64,000 nucleotides of DNA from Symbiodinium natans (GCA_905221605.1 CAJNDS010002247.1:424001-488000); one strand, 5' to 3'. Counted from the first letter of the stretch, positions 1 through 10,361 are shown. The notes: generated from the letters alone by a model not told the origin. Program-made: numbers and translations.

Positions 1-276
1 CTAAACCCTAAACCCTAAACCCTAAGCCCTAAACCCTAAGCCCTAAACCCTAAGCCAAAAAAATTGCTGGTCATGTCCCAAGTTCATTGCCATCTGTGCG
101 TGGGCAGGGTCCGCCAAGTCGCAGCAGCACTGGCCATTGCCTCGGATGACTTGGCGTGGGTGCAATTTTTTCGCCCTGAACAACCCCAAGCCCAAAGTAG
201 GCAACAACCCTAAACCCTAAACCCTAAACCCTAAACCCTAAACCCTAAACCCTAAACCCTAAACCCTAAACCCTAA
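1..276. repeat. CCCTAAA telomere-type tracts at the left edge
   Basis: Two tracts, 1-54 (with CCCTAAG variants) and about 207-276, separated by exon 71-175. Because coding exons lie between and beyond them, this is not evidence of a chromosome end. Confidence 0.85.
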
Positions 277-3200
277 ACCTCAAACCCCCTCACAGCCATC
301 ACTGCCGCAGAGCTAAAAAAACGCGGCGCCCGGTTGCCCGCAATGATTTTCATCTGCGAAACAGGCCCCCAAAACAAATTTTCGAGGGCGTCGCCCACGA
401 GCTGCCCTTTAGTATATTGTTTCGGTTACCCTAAACCCGAAACCTTAAACCCTGAACCCATTAGTCCGCAGCCAGGGAGCCTAAAGGCCTGGAAAGCTTC
501 GACCCTCAAGCTCCAAGGCTTCCCCTCAGCCCTCGACCCCGACCCGCCCTACCCCCAGCCCCCGTCGCGTTTAGAGAGGGTTTAGGGTTTAGGGTGTAGG
601 GTTTAGGGTTTAGGCATCCCTAGATACCAAAGCGAGTGCAACATTAGGTCTTACTGGGCCCAAAGCTCCTGGTACCTTATCAGCTCGACCTCCTCTCGAG
701 GCGCCAGAATCAAAAACCTGTGCATACTCCTCCGTGCGCCTTGTTAGGCTGGTGGAGGGAATGTGGTGCCCTACTCCCTTAAAGGATATATGTCGGGTAC
801 CCTAAATATACTCCCTTAAAGGGAATATATAGGGCCCTAACCCCCCCCCCCCCCCCCATACCCTTCTAAGAACCAGGGGGGTTTTGTGGCCCTAGCGCGT
901 TGAACCAGGGGAACGCGTCATGTTATTCCGAAACACACCGTACTACATCGCTCTAATGCCCTGAACACACAGCTCCACTATCAACCTGGTGAGCTCAAGA
1001 GTGCAAGCCTGGAGGTGTTTAGGGCTTCAGGGTTTAGGGTTTGTAAAGCCCTAACCCCAAAACTCTATAAACCCTGTAAACCAAACCAGCCTATAAAGCC
1101 TATAAACCCTATAAACCTCATACACCCCGTAAACTCTATAAACCCTACAGGCTTTGACTCGCGACCAATGGGAATCTAAGCGGCTGTATTTGCTGCAGGG
1201 CTCGTTGCCGGGATGGGTGATGGTGGCGTTGCCCGTGACTCGATTGGCATCGATGCCTCGCAAGGGTATCAGTTGCCTTATCAAAGGGGTCCCCTCAACG
1301 CTAAACCCTAAACCCTAAACCCTAAACCCTAAACCCTAAACCCTAAACTTTAAACCCTACACCCTAAACCCTAAACTCTCACCAACCTCAAGTGTTGAGG
1401 TAGCTATTTTTGTGGTTCCTTTTTGGGCAGTTTGTTCTTCAATGCTAGGGTTTAGGGTTTAGGGCAGAGACCCGCAGCTCTACTTCGGGAACGCCTGAGG
1501 CCGGAACATGAAAGCTCCTACTTTGTATATGTGACGTACCCCAGCACCTTCAAAAGCCACCCTAAACCCTGAGCCCTAAACCTTAAACCCTGGTTTCTAA
1601 ACCCAAAACCCTAGTTAGACCCTAAACCCAAATACGAAACCCTTAAAATGGGCTTTGGGTTCTTAAGTGGCCACGGCAACCTTTTCCTCACCCAGTGATA
1701 GGCACTAAATGCCCTAAAAAGGAAGCGCCGCAAGCCATGAACCCCGAACTACTAAACCCTAAACCCTAAACCCTAAACCCTAAACCCTAAACCCTAAACC
1801 CTAAACCCTAAACCCTAAACCCTAAAACCCCAAGCCTCCTCACCCCCTCTCCAAATGGCGCCTTGGCGGTGCACCCGCAGGATGACGGCCACAGGAGTGC
1901 GCCCAGCACAGCGGGCGCCCAGCTCTTGCCACAGCTCCTCCGTGAGTAAGTCCGTGTTCCTGGGCAGTTTAGGGTTAGGGTTTAGGGTTTAGGGTTTAGG
2001 GTTTAGGGTTTAGGGTTTAGGGTTTAGGGTTTAGGGTTTATGGGCATTAACGGCTTAGGGTGGTTTAGGGTTTCGGGCCTACACGCTGATTAAACCCTAA
2101 ACCCTCAACCTTTATATAAAGTGTAAGTAAGGTTCAGAGTCCGTGTTCCTGGGCTTACGCTGCCCCTATGTATTGGCGAGCTTTTGGGTTCAAGGGTTGT
2201 TGGGGAGGGCTTTGAATAAGTCAGTGTTCTAAGGCTTGCGTTTAGGGTTTAGGGCTTAGGGTTGAAGGGGGGGGCTTCTTGCCACAGAGTTCAGGGCTTG
2301 TTAGGGCTTAAGGACTCAATATTTGCAATAGTTTGCGGGGATAAAGGCTTCGCGGCTTGGGGTGTTTCAGGCAGGTCCTGATCAGAATGATTAGGTAAGC
2401 CTGCCCTAAACCCTAAACCTGTGTAAGATCCAAGGAATTATAGCCAAGAGCCCCCATGCTCCGTGCCAGTTGGACAGAGAAGCAACCCCCTCCCTAAAGG
2501 CCCAGCAACCCAAACGAAGACCCCAACATACGGTAGCGCAGCCAACCAAAAATACTGTCCAAATGCTGTCTATGCACCTCGAACAACCACCAGACCCCAA
2601 ACCAAACAAAAAAACACAAGAAACAAAAAGACAACAGCGTTGCAGCCCTGAACCCCCTGAACCCTAAACCCTAAACCCTATAAGGACCTCAAGCCCAGTC
2701 GCAAGTCCGGCGAAAGGGTGCCACTGACCTGGGCCGCGGACACCCGCAGTGCCTTACCTCCTGTCTAAAAACCCACATGAAGGTTTAGGGTTTAGGGTTA
2801 GGGTTTACTTGTTTGAGGGTTTAGGGATTAGGATTTAGGGTTTGATTTGAACTAAACTCTTCTCCTCACCCGATCTACTCCTCGCCCATCACCCGTATCC
2901 CACCCCAGAATATCGCTGGCCCAGACATTCCTTGAAGCGCCCAACCCCAGAGTATCCACAGAGTTCCTGGAATACCAGCAGTATCCCACAGAGTCTTTGG
3001 GTCCCGAACAGTTCCGGGAGCACCCAACCCCAGATCCACAGAAGCCTTAAACCTTAAACCCCAAACCCTAAACCCTAAACCCAGAACCTCGAACCCTAAA
3101 CCCTGAACCCTGAACTGCCCAACCCCAGTTATCAGGGAAGGAAGAGAGCCCCTGCAACCCCAGGGGAGTGCCGAAAATGCCTTGGGAGTGCCCAACCCCC

Positions 3201-4627
3201 ATGTGTCCCTGGAGTGCTCACCCCCAGAGTGAGCTCGCAAATTCTTCGTCTGCAAAGTGGGGATGCATCGAGGTGCACAAAATGACCCTGGAAGATGGTT
3301 TTTCTCCGGGTTCCTGAACCCTAAGCCCTAAACCCTAAACCCTAAAACCCTAAACCCTAACCCTAAAACCCTAAACCCTAAACCCTAAACCCGTCGTTTT
3401 TCAGCCAAGCCGCCCGCTCTGGCCAGCCGTGCTCAATGCGTCCCCCGTGCGGGGACTCCAGGATCAGAGGCAAGGTCCCTGGCAGTGCTTTATTACTGGG
3501 ACAGGCCAGCCAGCCGAAGGGTTTAGGGTTTAGGGTTTAGGGTTGAGGGTTGAGGGTTGAGGGTTGAGGGTTTAGGGTTTAGGGTTACATCCTTTGAGGA
3601 ATTGGGGGTTTGCGGAGTAGGGGTACCTGATTGGGGTCCTTGTCATCAGGGAATCCTACCTCGAACTCTCCTTATAGCTTTACTGCTTGCCTCCTACAAG
3701 CTTCATGGGTAAAGGCACTTGCTAAACCTAAACCCTAAACCCTAAACCCTAAACCCCAGACCCCAAGAGCAAGAAGTGAAGATCAGATTTCGACCCTTCG
3801 GGCAGAGCCCTGAGGCGCGGAACGAGGTGGAAGGTCCCCCGAATTTTCTTGGCAGCCCAGTGACCAGATGGGTGGCTGTCAAAATTTCGATCCCTTTTTT
3901 GGGGTACCCGAAAGATTAGGTGCCGTATTATAACAGGGGTCCAAAATGGGACCCCCATCATTTTGACAACGACCCGTATGACAATAAGGGTACCCTTGTT
4001 GAGCTTGGTTACTTTGTGAGGGAACCTTGAACCAAAAAAGGGGGAAAGGGGCACCACTGGCTTAAAAGCTCAACCACAATGACGACCCCCCCCCAAGTCT
4101 ATAGAGCCCTGGGGTTTCGAGGTGCATGAAAGGGTCTTCGGGTTTAGGGTTTCGGGACCTTGGGTTCTAGGGTTTCAGGGTTTGAGGGTTTGGGGTTGTT
4201 AGAGTGGCGGCAGAAGAGCCAACAACATCCGACATCCTGAGTCAGCCACGCAAAACAACGAAACCATCCCTCCAAGACTCGTTTCCGCCCCAAAAAAGGA
4301 AGGGCTGAAGTCTTCAGGGTGCCAAGACTCCCCCACTGAATAGTGGAGAGGGGCGATTTGGTCAATCAGGGCGGGGAGGAAACCCTAAACCCTAAACCCT
4401 CAACCGTAAACCGTGTTGGGGGCGGGTGCATTCTGATTAAGGGGGTAGGTTGGTTATAGGTTCCCCTAAGCTTTAGCAACTCCAGTAATCAAAAAGGGGG
4501 TCTGCCCGAAACCCTGAACCCTAACCCCTAAACCCTAAACCCAAAACCCGACACCCAAAACCCAAAAACCTCGAGGCACCTGGCAAAATGGAGACGTCCC
4601 CCAGGTCCATCTGCATCCTCAAGTTCC
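71..4627 (-). CDS. Eleven-exon gene, 3' end complete, 5' end not found; product unknown
   Basis: Exons in transcript order: 4570-4627, 3660-3693, 3391-3478, 3222-3287, 2870-2966, 2688-2764, 1844-1959, 1484-1547, 1149-1276, 294-406, 71-175 (TGA at 71-73). Each has a GT donor and AG acceptor, and the phases agree at all ten joins, giving 314 codons plus stop with no internal stop. Strong donors include GTGAGG (after 2870, 294, 1844) and GTGAGC (after 3222). Readable pieces are HGGRIEHGWPERAAWLKND, TEELWQELGARC, GDALENLFWGPVSQMKI and GNRAPRFFSSAAVM. I recognise no family. The donor after exon 3391-3478 is the telomere-type repeat itself (GACGG then GTTTAGGG). Introns run 103-876 nt and hold most of the repeats. 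Exon 3660-3693 is the weakest. Several exons also have an open antisense frame with passable splice sites; phase agreement favours minus. Confidence 0.6.
1753..2040. repeat. Inverted pair of telomere-type tracts around an exon
   Basis: (CCCTAAA) about 1753-1826 and (TTTAGGG) about 1968-2040 flank exon 1844-1959. Example of the convergent pattern. Confidence 0.8.
3960..4075. mobile_element. Family H1 hairpin element (diverged)
   Basis: Core GGTTACTTTGTGAGGGAACC TTGAACC and GAAAGGGGCACCACTGG match other H1 copies. The end arms are degraded. Lies in the 3694-4569 intron of the 71-4627 gene. Confidence 0.45.
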
Positions 4628-4999
4628 CTCAGCATGAAGGGTTTAGGATTTAGGGCCAGGGGTCTTGGCTGTGGGACACGGGCCCCCCGCGGGTAAAGGG
4701 TCCTCGTGAGCCATCGACTGGAACCCATATGGGGCCCTAAATCCAGAACTTTGGAGCCTACAACCCCACCAACAAAACCCGACCGGGGGGTTAGGCCAGG
4801 CGCCTTACAACGAAACATCCGAGATGGGACCTAGCCTAAACCCTAAACCCTAAACCCTAAACCCTAAACCCTAAACCCTAAACCCTAAGTGTTTAACAGC
4901 ACCGCCAACTTGGCGCGGGCAAGATACTGAAGTGCCCCGCCCACTGCCTGCTCTGCTCCGCGCCCCAGCTGCGCACCTCTACTTGATTCAGGGGTTTGG

Positions 5000-5233
5000 G
5001 GTTTTTAGGGTTTAGGGTTTAGGGTTTAGGGTTTAAGGTTTAGGGTTTAGGGTTTAGGGTTTCAGGACCCCACCCGACTCCTTGAGGCCCGAGGGGTTTA
5101 GGGGTTTGGAGGTTTAGGGGTTTAGGGGTGTAGGGGCTTAGGGGTTTAGGGGTTTAGGGTTTAGGGGTTTAGGGGTTTAGGGTTTAGGGTTTAGGGGTTT
5201 AGGGTTTAGGGGTTTAGGGTTTAGGGTTTAGGG
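5000..5233. repeat. TTTAGGG tract passing into TTTAGGGG variants
   Basis: Perfect 7-mers at the left, then a long stretch of TTAGGGGT units, ending directly at the 5241 element. Confidence 0.8.
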
Positions 5234-5240
5234 GGGTGGT

Positions 5241-5472
5241 CGCTGTAACGGAAACTAAAAAAGGTTGTAACGGAAACAAACGGCAAAATGTAGCGGAAAG
5301 CAAAAAAATGTAACGGAAACAACGGCCCGGCGAGTCGAAACAATGCGCGGCTGTAACGGAAACCAGGCAAAACTGCAACGGAAACCAAAAGGAGATGTAA
5401 CCGAAATCACGGAAAACTTAAACCGAAACCTACAAAAACCGGCTACAACCTTTTTTAGTTTCCGTTACAGCG
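5241..5472. mobile_element. MITE-like element with perfect 29-bp terminal inverted repeats
   Basis: Left arm 5241-5269 starts CGCTGTAACGGAAACTAAAA; right arm 5444-5472 is its exact reverse complement. The interior holds further copies of TGTAACGGAAAC in direct orientation. No ORF for a transposase. Non-autonomous DNA element is the best guess. Confidence 0.75.
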
Positions 5473-5476
5473 GCGT

Positions 5477-5915
5477 GTAAAGTGTGTTACGGAAATTGGC
5501 GGGTTGTAACGGAAACTGCCCCCCTGAAAACGACGCAGAAACTACGAAAGGGCGTAACGGAAACTGGCTTCGGGGCGTTACAGAAACGGCGTCGGGGCGT
5601 AACAGAAACTACCTTCCTAAGCGAGAAACTACAGCCACAGGAAGGATAAGGGTGCCACGGACTAGCTCTGGGGCCACGGTATTCTACGCTGCCGGAAGCT
5701 AGCCAGCTCCAAGCCAAAGCCATGTACCCGGACCCCTTCGCTTGTTGCCGAGAATTCCAAAAACACTCAAGCCTGAAGCGAATAAAACCCAAAAGCCTGA
5801 AGTTCCATTCTAAACACTGAAGCCTAAGCCAAATAAAGCCTAGAAGCCTGAATTTCCATGGGGGGTTCCGGGGCAGTTTCCGTTACAACCCGCCAATTTC
5901 CGTAACACACTTTAC
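5477..5915. mobile_element. MITE-like element with perfect 46-bp terminal inverted repeats
   Basis: Left arm 5477-5522 (GTAAAGTGTGTTACGGAAAT and on) and right arm 5870-5915 are exact reverse complements. It starts 4 bp after the 5241-5472 element and shares its GTAACGGAAAC core motif, so the two form one composite. No coding capacity. Confidence 0.75.
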
Positions 5916-6493
5916 TCGGTTTAGGTCTTCAGGCTTGTTTAGGGAGCTCTTTTCCAGGGGTGGGGGGGCCCTTGGGGTGTTCAGGCGGGTCGGGCAAAGT
6001 TCGGTTATGGAAGGCACGCCGAGCAAACTGTCGTACGGGTGCTGTTGGGGTCTAGGGTTTCGGGTTTCGGGTTTAGGGTGGAGGGCTTGGGGCTTTTCTG
6101 CGCCCGCGCACCACATTCTCCCCCTCCTCCCCCCCCCCTCTCCCCCAATGGTATTCCCTAGATGTACCCCCCCCCCCCGCCCCCCAAACCTGACCGTCAA
6201 CCCAACCCAGCACGAACCGCAGAGCGATGAGAGGGAGGAAACATTGAACTTAAACCCTAAACCCAAAACCCCAAACCCAAAACCCTACACCTAAACCCTA
6301 CACCTAAAACCACCACGAACCACAGGGCGGCGAGGGGAACCCTAAACCTTACCACCCCTAAACTCTAAACCCTACCTAAACCATATGGGAACCACAGACC
6401 ATGAACCCACAGGAGAGGGGGGGGGGGGGAAATCCTAAACCCAAAGCCTAAACTCCAAACCCACCATGAACCACACGGCGCGGGATCTCACGG

Positions 6494-6553
6494 GGGGAGG
6501 AGGGGGAGGAGGAGGAGGAGGAGGAGGAGGAGGAGGAGGAGGAGGGGGGGGCG
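6494..6553. repeat. GGA trinucleotide microsatellite
   Basis: About 18 AGG units ending in a G run. Confidence 0.9.
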
Positions 6554-6686
6554 TGAATGCGGGCGCAACAAGGGTTCAGGGTTTAGGATTATAGGATTTA
6601 AGGTTCTGGCAGGGAGAGGGGCGGGGGTACCGATTCAATTTGGGGCTTTGATCTGCTCTTCTGGATGGGATGGTGGGGATCTGCAG

Positions 6687-6734
6687 TTAAGCTACGCCTC
6701 CAAGCAGACAAATCTCAAGGAGTCCTACACTCGG
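6687..6734 (+). CDS. Candidate 16-codon exon; strand uncertain
   Basis: The plus strand has acceptor GGGGATCTGCAG, 16 open codons (LSYASKQTNLKESYTR) and donor GTGAGC, all textbook. The minus strand is also open (HPSVGLLEICLLGG, donor GTAGCT). Neighbouring genes are minus, so this is unresolved. Confidence 0.3.
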
Positions 6735-7005
6735 GTGAGCATGGGGCAGCCAACACTAAGCTCAAAAACCTTCCACCAACACACAAGCCCCAAGCTCCAA
6801 ACCACTGTAATTAGTTCCTGAGAGTGCAGGGGTAGGTACGAAGCTGACCTAAACTCTCAAACTGCACTCGGTCGATCTTGTGGGTCTGAGGGGCTTCCTG
6901 GCCTCGGAGGGGGAAGTGCATCGTTTCGGGTTTAGGGTTTAGGGTTTAGGGTTTAGGGTTTAGGGTTTAGGGTTTAAGGACAACTCCATCCTCCCTCTGC
7001 AGCAC

Positions 7006-7056
7006 CTCGGTAAAGGCTTCGGAGAAATCCTCCGAGACGTAGCGGGTGGCCTCCTC
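7006..7056 (-). CDS. Candidate small exon; strand uncertain
   Basis: On minus, acceptor GCCAAG and donor GTGCTG bound 17 codons (EEATRYVSEDFSEAFTE). On plus the same island starts after a very good acceptor (CCTCCCTCTGCAG at 7002) and stays open to 7129. The charged helical minus reading and the local strand bias favour minus. A second minus exon at 7266-7307 (PGITILKIGCGDAR, donor GTTTGT) would join it in phase. Confidence 0.35.
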
Positions 7057-7495
7057 CTTGGCTCTTGCTTAGACTTGCGCCTTTTGGGCTCCAGGCTCCA
7101 GGTCGCGCATGGACTTTCTGAGTTTCAGGGTTTAGGGTTACTGTTAAACACTTCGGGTTTAGGGTTTAGGGTTTGGGGTTTAGGGTTTAGGGTTTGGGGT
7201 TTAGGGTTTAGGGCTTAGGGTTTGGGGTTTAAGGGGGGGGAGTCCATAGCGTGGGATTCACAAACACGTGCATCGCCACAGCCGATCTTGAGGATGGTGA
7301 TCCCGGGCTCGACAGGGTTTAGGGTTTAGGGTTTAGGGTTTAGGGTAGTAGGTTCCGCTTAACAGGGCCCAGCATTTTGGGCTTCGCCTCTACAGGGCCT
7401 ATATGGGTCACCGCTCTAAACGATGGTCTTTTATGTAATTCTAAACCCTAAACCCTAAACCCTAAACCCTAAACCCTAAACCCTAAACCCTAAAC

Positions 7496-7580
7496 CCAGC
7501 TCCCAACATGCCGGCGCGAGCTGCTGCGGAGCCGACGTTCTCGTAGGTGAGCTGCACGCGTTCCTTGGGGACGACATGAA
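7496..7580 (-). CDS. Candidate exon between inverted telomere-type tracts
   Basis: This island lies between CCCTAAA repeats (7441-7495) and TTTAGGG repeats (7590-7654). The minus reading starts after CTTTTCGAG or after CCCCAAG and includes VVPKERVQLTYENVGSAAA. It ends at GTTTAGGG (7494-7495), so the donor would be telomeric. Its right part is also the left arm of a hairpin element (7563-7728). Product unknown. Confidence 0.4.
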
Positions 7581-7728
7581 CTCGAAAAGGGTTTAGGGTT
7601 TAGGGTTTAGGGTTTAGGGTTTAGGGTTTAGGGTTTAGGGTTTAGGGTTTAGGGATACTACCTTAATAAGAATCATAGTAGTAGAGGGTGCATGACCCCA
7701 ATTTTAGGGTTCATTTTGGTCCCCAAGG
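7563..7728. mobile_element. Family H2 hairpin element, interrupted by a TTTAGGG tract
   Basis: Arms CCTTGGGGACGACATGAA (left) and GGGTTCATTTTGGTCCCC (right). The TTTAGGG array 7590-7654 sits inside the left arm. Confidence 0.55.
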
Positions 7729-7804
7729 TTCGGGCGTGTTGAAGACCAGCCAAACATGATCCAGCTCTTGGAGGGTCCGCAGCTCCTGAACTCTGGATTC
7801 TTGC

Positions 7805-7968
7805 TTTTTGGGTTAGGGTTTAGGGTTTAGGGTTTAGGGTTTAGGGTTTAGGGTTTAGGGTTTAGGGTTTAGGGTTTAGGGTTTAGGGTTTAGGGTTTAG
7901 GGTTTAGGGTTTAGGGTTTAGGGTTTAGGGTCTAGGGTCTAGGGTCTAGGGTTTAGGGTTTAGGGTTT
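7805..7968. repeat. Long TTTAGGG tract
   Basis: About 22 units with a few TCTAGGG variants near the end. Confidence 0.9.
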
Positions 7969-8017
7969 TTGGCTCTCTTTTAGCTTCCTTTTGTTGGCCT
8001 AGGCATGGGGTTCTCAC

Positions 8018-8820
8018 TTAGAGCTCCTTGTCGTGGCCTCGCAGTGGAAAGGAGAGCCAGGCGTTATCCGGCAGGGCCGTCGGGACGGGAAGGACCTGGG
8101 AACTGGCGACCAGCCTCCCATCGGAGAGGTACACTCCCACCTTGGAGGGGCTCTCCACGGCATTGCCTTAGTTGCTGAGTTCATAAGCCCCCAAGAAAGT
8201 GTACGCTTTCAGTTCTTTTGGGAATGTTAGTATCCCCAAAACTGTAAAGTGTACTCATTCAGCTCCTAAGTTGCTCTCGTCCATTCCCACTCGGATGTTT
8301 TGAAGCCAGCATGGCTTAGAGTAGCACCCAGACACCTCGACTCTCACAGCTAGTGTCTTGCCGCCCAATGAGCTGCCCCGCCTCTTCCCGGAATCCCCTG
8401 GCTTCGCAGCTGCGCAGCTCGCCCCCACGCCGCCAAATCCATGGCAGGTCGGTGCCAACGGATGACCCTGGATGCCCACCAGGGCACTTAAGAGAAGAGC
8501 CCACTCATGGAGGCCCATAGGTGTGCTTTCGGGCTACTGCACCTACTGCACGAGCTCGCAGCCATGCTTCGGACGTGAGGGGCTTGCCCACGAGGAAGGA
8601 GAAGGGTTTAGGGTTTAGGGTTTAGGGTTTAGGGTTTAGGGTTTAGGCTTGCGTGCTTGGGCTTAAATCGGGTTGGGAGTACAGTAGAATCCCAAACAGG
8701 CTGCAACCCTTTAAGGAACACCGTTGATATCGGCGCCGACGCCACAATTAGACGCTCCACACCGGCTTCTCGCATGGCACCAAAGAATATTGCCAGATCG
8801 GGTCTATCACACAACGCCGA
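8018..8820 (-). CDS. Four-exon 3' part of a gene; C-terminal beta-rich segment; product unknown
   Basis: Exons 8722-8820, 8543-8582, 8336-8467 and 8018-8166 (TAA at 8018-8020) join in phase to 139 codons plus stop. Donors are GTGTTCC, GTGCAG and GTGTCT. Acceptors are CCCCGCAG, GGGCAAG, GCATCCAG and ACTAAG. Pieces: DRPDLAIFFGAMREAGVERL, GGELRSCEARGFREEAGQL, VGVYLSDGRLVASSQVLP and AWLSFPLRGHDKEL at the end. The last exon resembles the GVYxxxG..LLASS..W..FPL pattern of some surface beta-sandwich domains; that is only a resemblance. A TTTAGGG block (8604-8646, CCCTAAA in the transcript) sits just before the 8543-8582 acceptor. A hairpin element (8824-8919) lies directly before the 8722-8820 acceptor. 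Confidence 0.6.
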
Positions 8821-8823
8821 CTG

Positions 8824-8919
8824 CGGGGAGGAAATGAACCCCCAAAGTGGGTCATACACCCTACACGATTTGAGGAAAAGGGGGCATAAGCCCTTTCAGG
8901 GTCCATTTCGTCCCCAAGG
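8824..8919. mobile_element. Family H2 hairpin element at a 3' splice site
   Basis: Arms GGGGAGGAAATGAACCC and GGGTCCATTTCGTCCCC. Its left edge, read on minus, ends directly in the acceptor of exon 8722-8820. Confidence 0.6.
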
Positions 8920-9074
8920 CTGTGGTCTTTTCCTCGGGAACAGATCGCATGGATCAGATAGCATGGATCTCCGGAACGACTGGGGCCATGAAGCAGAATC
9001 AAGCCTTCTGCTCATGCCGATGCCAGTGTGCTTTGGGAACATGTGGGGCTGAGTCCCCTCGGGGGATCATGGAA

Positions 9075-9130
9075 CAATGGCCCTATATGGTTTTTTTCAA
9101 CACATATGTACATATTAGGGCCATCATTGT
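9075..9130. repeat. Short foldback around TATAGGGCCATT
   Basis: CAATGGCCCTATATGG and CATATTAGGGCCATCATTG pair to a hairpin with a 20-nt loop. It lies between exon-like segments of the 8-9.7 kb gene. Confidence 0.4.
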
Positions 9131-9232
9131 GAAAAATCCTCCATGCTCATCTTCAAGTGCTCAAGGTTGCGGAAAACATCTGACAAAACCCGGGGCGTCA
9201 CTGCACTCATCTTGGTCAGTCTTGCTGGGAAG
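9124..9232 (-). CDS. Exon-like segment, probably part of the 8-9.7 kb gene
   Basis: Acceptor GATTGCAG at 9233-9234, then an open frame of 35 codons to TGA (9124-9126), including VTPRVLSDVFRNLEHLKM. No GT donor precedes the stop, so it is either a terminal exon or uses a GA or GC donor. Its phase does not fit the next exons. Amphipathic helix-like. Family unknown. Confidence 0.4.
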
Positions 9233-9381
9233 CTGCAATCACAACCCTAAACCCCTAAGCAGAATAAAGTAACAAAGGAGCAACCCGAAACCTTACCCTG
9301 AACCCTAAACCCTAAACCCTAAACCCGAAACCCTAAACCCTAAACCCTAAACCCCCCTAAACCCTGACCTCAAGAGAGCAC

Positions 9382-9654
9382 CTGAAGACACATCGTGACA
9401 CCGAATAAGGAGCGAGGTCGCCTCTCGCGGCCAGCAGAAAGCCGAGCTTGGGATTTCAAAAGTCCCCCCGCCGATCTCCCGAAAGCTCAGATTCAGAGCA
9501 CCACCTCCAAGATACTCCGAAGAAGAGTGCAGGCAAGAAGGACGAGCAACATCTTGCCTACCAGATTCTGACAAAAATCCGCCCACTCTTGCTTGCGCCG
9601 ATCCTCGGTCTCCCTCGATTTCCGGGTCAAGGAGGCTGTCAGTTGCTGTGGTTC
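9382..9654 (-). CDS. Two exons in phase, charged helix then globular segment; unknown
   Basis: Exon 9562-9654 (31 codons, acceptor GCTTCCTCCAG, donor GTAGGC) contains RKSRETEDRRKQEWADFCQN, a coiled-coil-like run. Exon 9382-9514 follows in phase after a 47-nt intron (acceptor CTTCTTCGGAG, donor GTGCTC) and contains LSFREIGGGTFEIPSSAFC. Probably upstream exons of the 8018-8820 gene, but the link through 9124-9232 is not phase-consistent. Confidence 0.5.
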
Positions 9655-10257
9655 CTGGAGGAAGCATGTCCTTGGCTTTCCGGCATGCTGGCCCGAAGCC
9701 CTAGAATTCAAGACCCTCAGCCCGAAAGCCACGGTTTAGGGTTTAGGGTTTAGGGTTTAGGGTTTAGGGTTTAGGGTTTAGGGCTTAGCATTTAAACCCA
9801 GAGCTGAGAGGCATCTCGACGGACTCTTAAAGGCCCCACAGCAACTCAGACACTTCAAGCCTTGCCTGCTTCTTCGGATTGCAGGCCAGGTCTCCCAACC
9901 CCCCCCCCCCCCACCCCCCCCCCCGCCCCCCCCCAAAAAAAAAAAAAAAAGCCCTAAACCCTAAATCCCTAGATTGCAAACCCTAGAAACCCTAAGCCCT
10001 CTAAAATCCCTAACTTTTCACACCCTTTCAGTGCCCCAAACCCTACAACTCCCGAAGCTTTGTCCATCCCTCCCTGGCTCAGAGTCTGAAGTGTGGTCAT
10101 TAAGAACCCCCCCCCACTAAAACCAAAAAGAAAACGAGAATCCCTAGGGTTTAGGGTTTAGGGTTTAGGGTTTAGGGTTTAGGGTTTAGGGTTTAGGGTT
10201 TCCTATACTACCCTTGTAAGGAAGAGTCTCCTGCGCTTTTTTTGGGCTCTTAACTTG

Positions 10258-10361
10258 GTAGCCCAGCAGCCATGATAATGAGGGCACCCTTTCTTGGTTG
10301 CTTACTTTCTTAGGGAACCCAAAGCCAAAAAAAACAGGGTAAAGGGTACCCCCGGGCTGCC
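10258..10361. mobile_element. Family H1 hairpin element
   Basis: Ends GTAGCCCAGC and CCGGGCTGC. Core TTGGTTGCTTACTTTCTTAG and AGGGTAAAGGGTACC. Confidence 0.5.

Larger units (their letters stand above)
4628..6640. other. Spacer: repeats, elements, weak exon candidates
   Basis: Besides the tracts and the two MITE-like elements listed, a minus island at 4895-4980 reads GAQLGRGAEQAVGGALQYLA and could be an upstream exon of the 71-4627 gene (phase does not settle). The rest is C-rich or repeat-derived. Confidence 0.5.

Noticed and set aside
296-579. Two plus exons with a 60-nt intron
   Set aside because: Plausible borders, but the minus exon 294-406 has a GTGAGG donor and fits the chain to the stop at 71.
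1-600. Left edge as a true telomere or subtelomere
   Set aside because: Tracts are short, occur in both orientations across the whole window, and coding exons lie between the first two tracts.
1199-1265. Plus exon LVAGMGDGGVARDSIGID with CTGCAG and GTATCA borders
   Set aside because: The minus reading (1149-1276) is longer, richer in composition and fits ten phase joins.
7496-7566. Similarity of VVPKERVQLTYE to the start of type VI secretion protein TssB
   Set aside because: Only about a dozen residues and a eukaryotic exon setting; chance resemblance.
8350-8605. Plus exons SVLPPNELPRLFPESPGF and PCFGREGLAHEEGEG
   Set aside because: Overlap minus exons 8336-8467 and 8543-8582 that chain in phase to a well-formed C-terminus.
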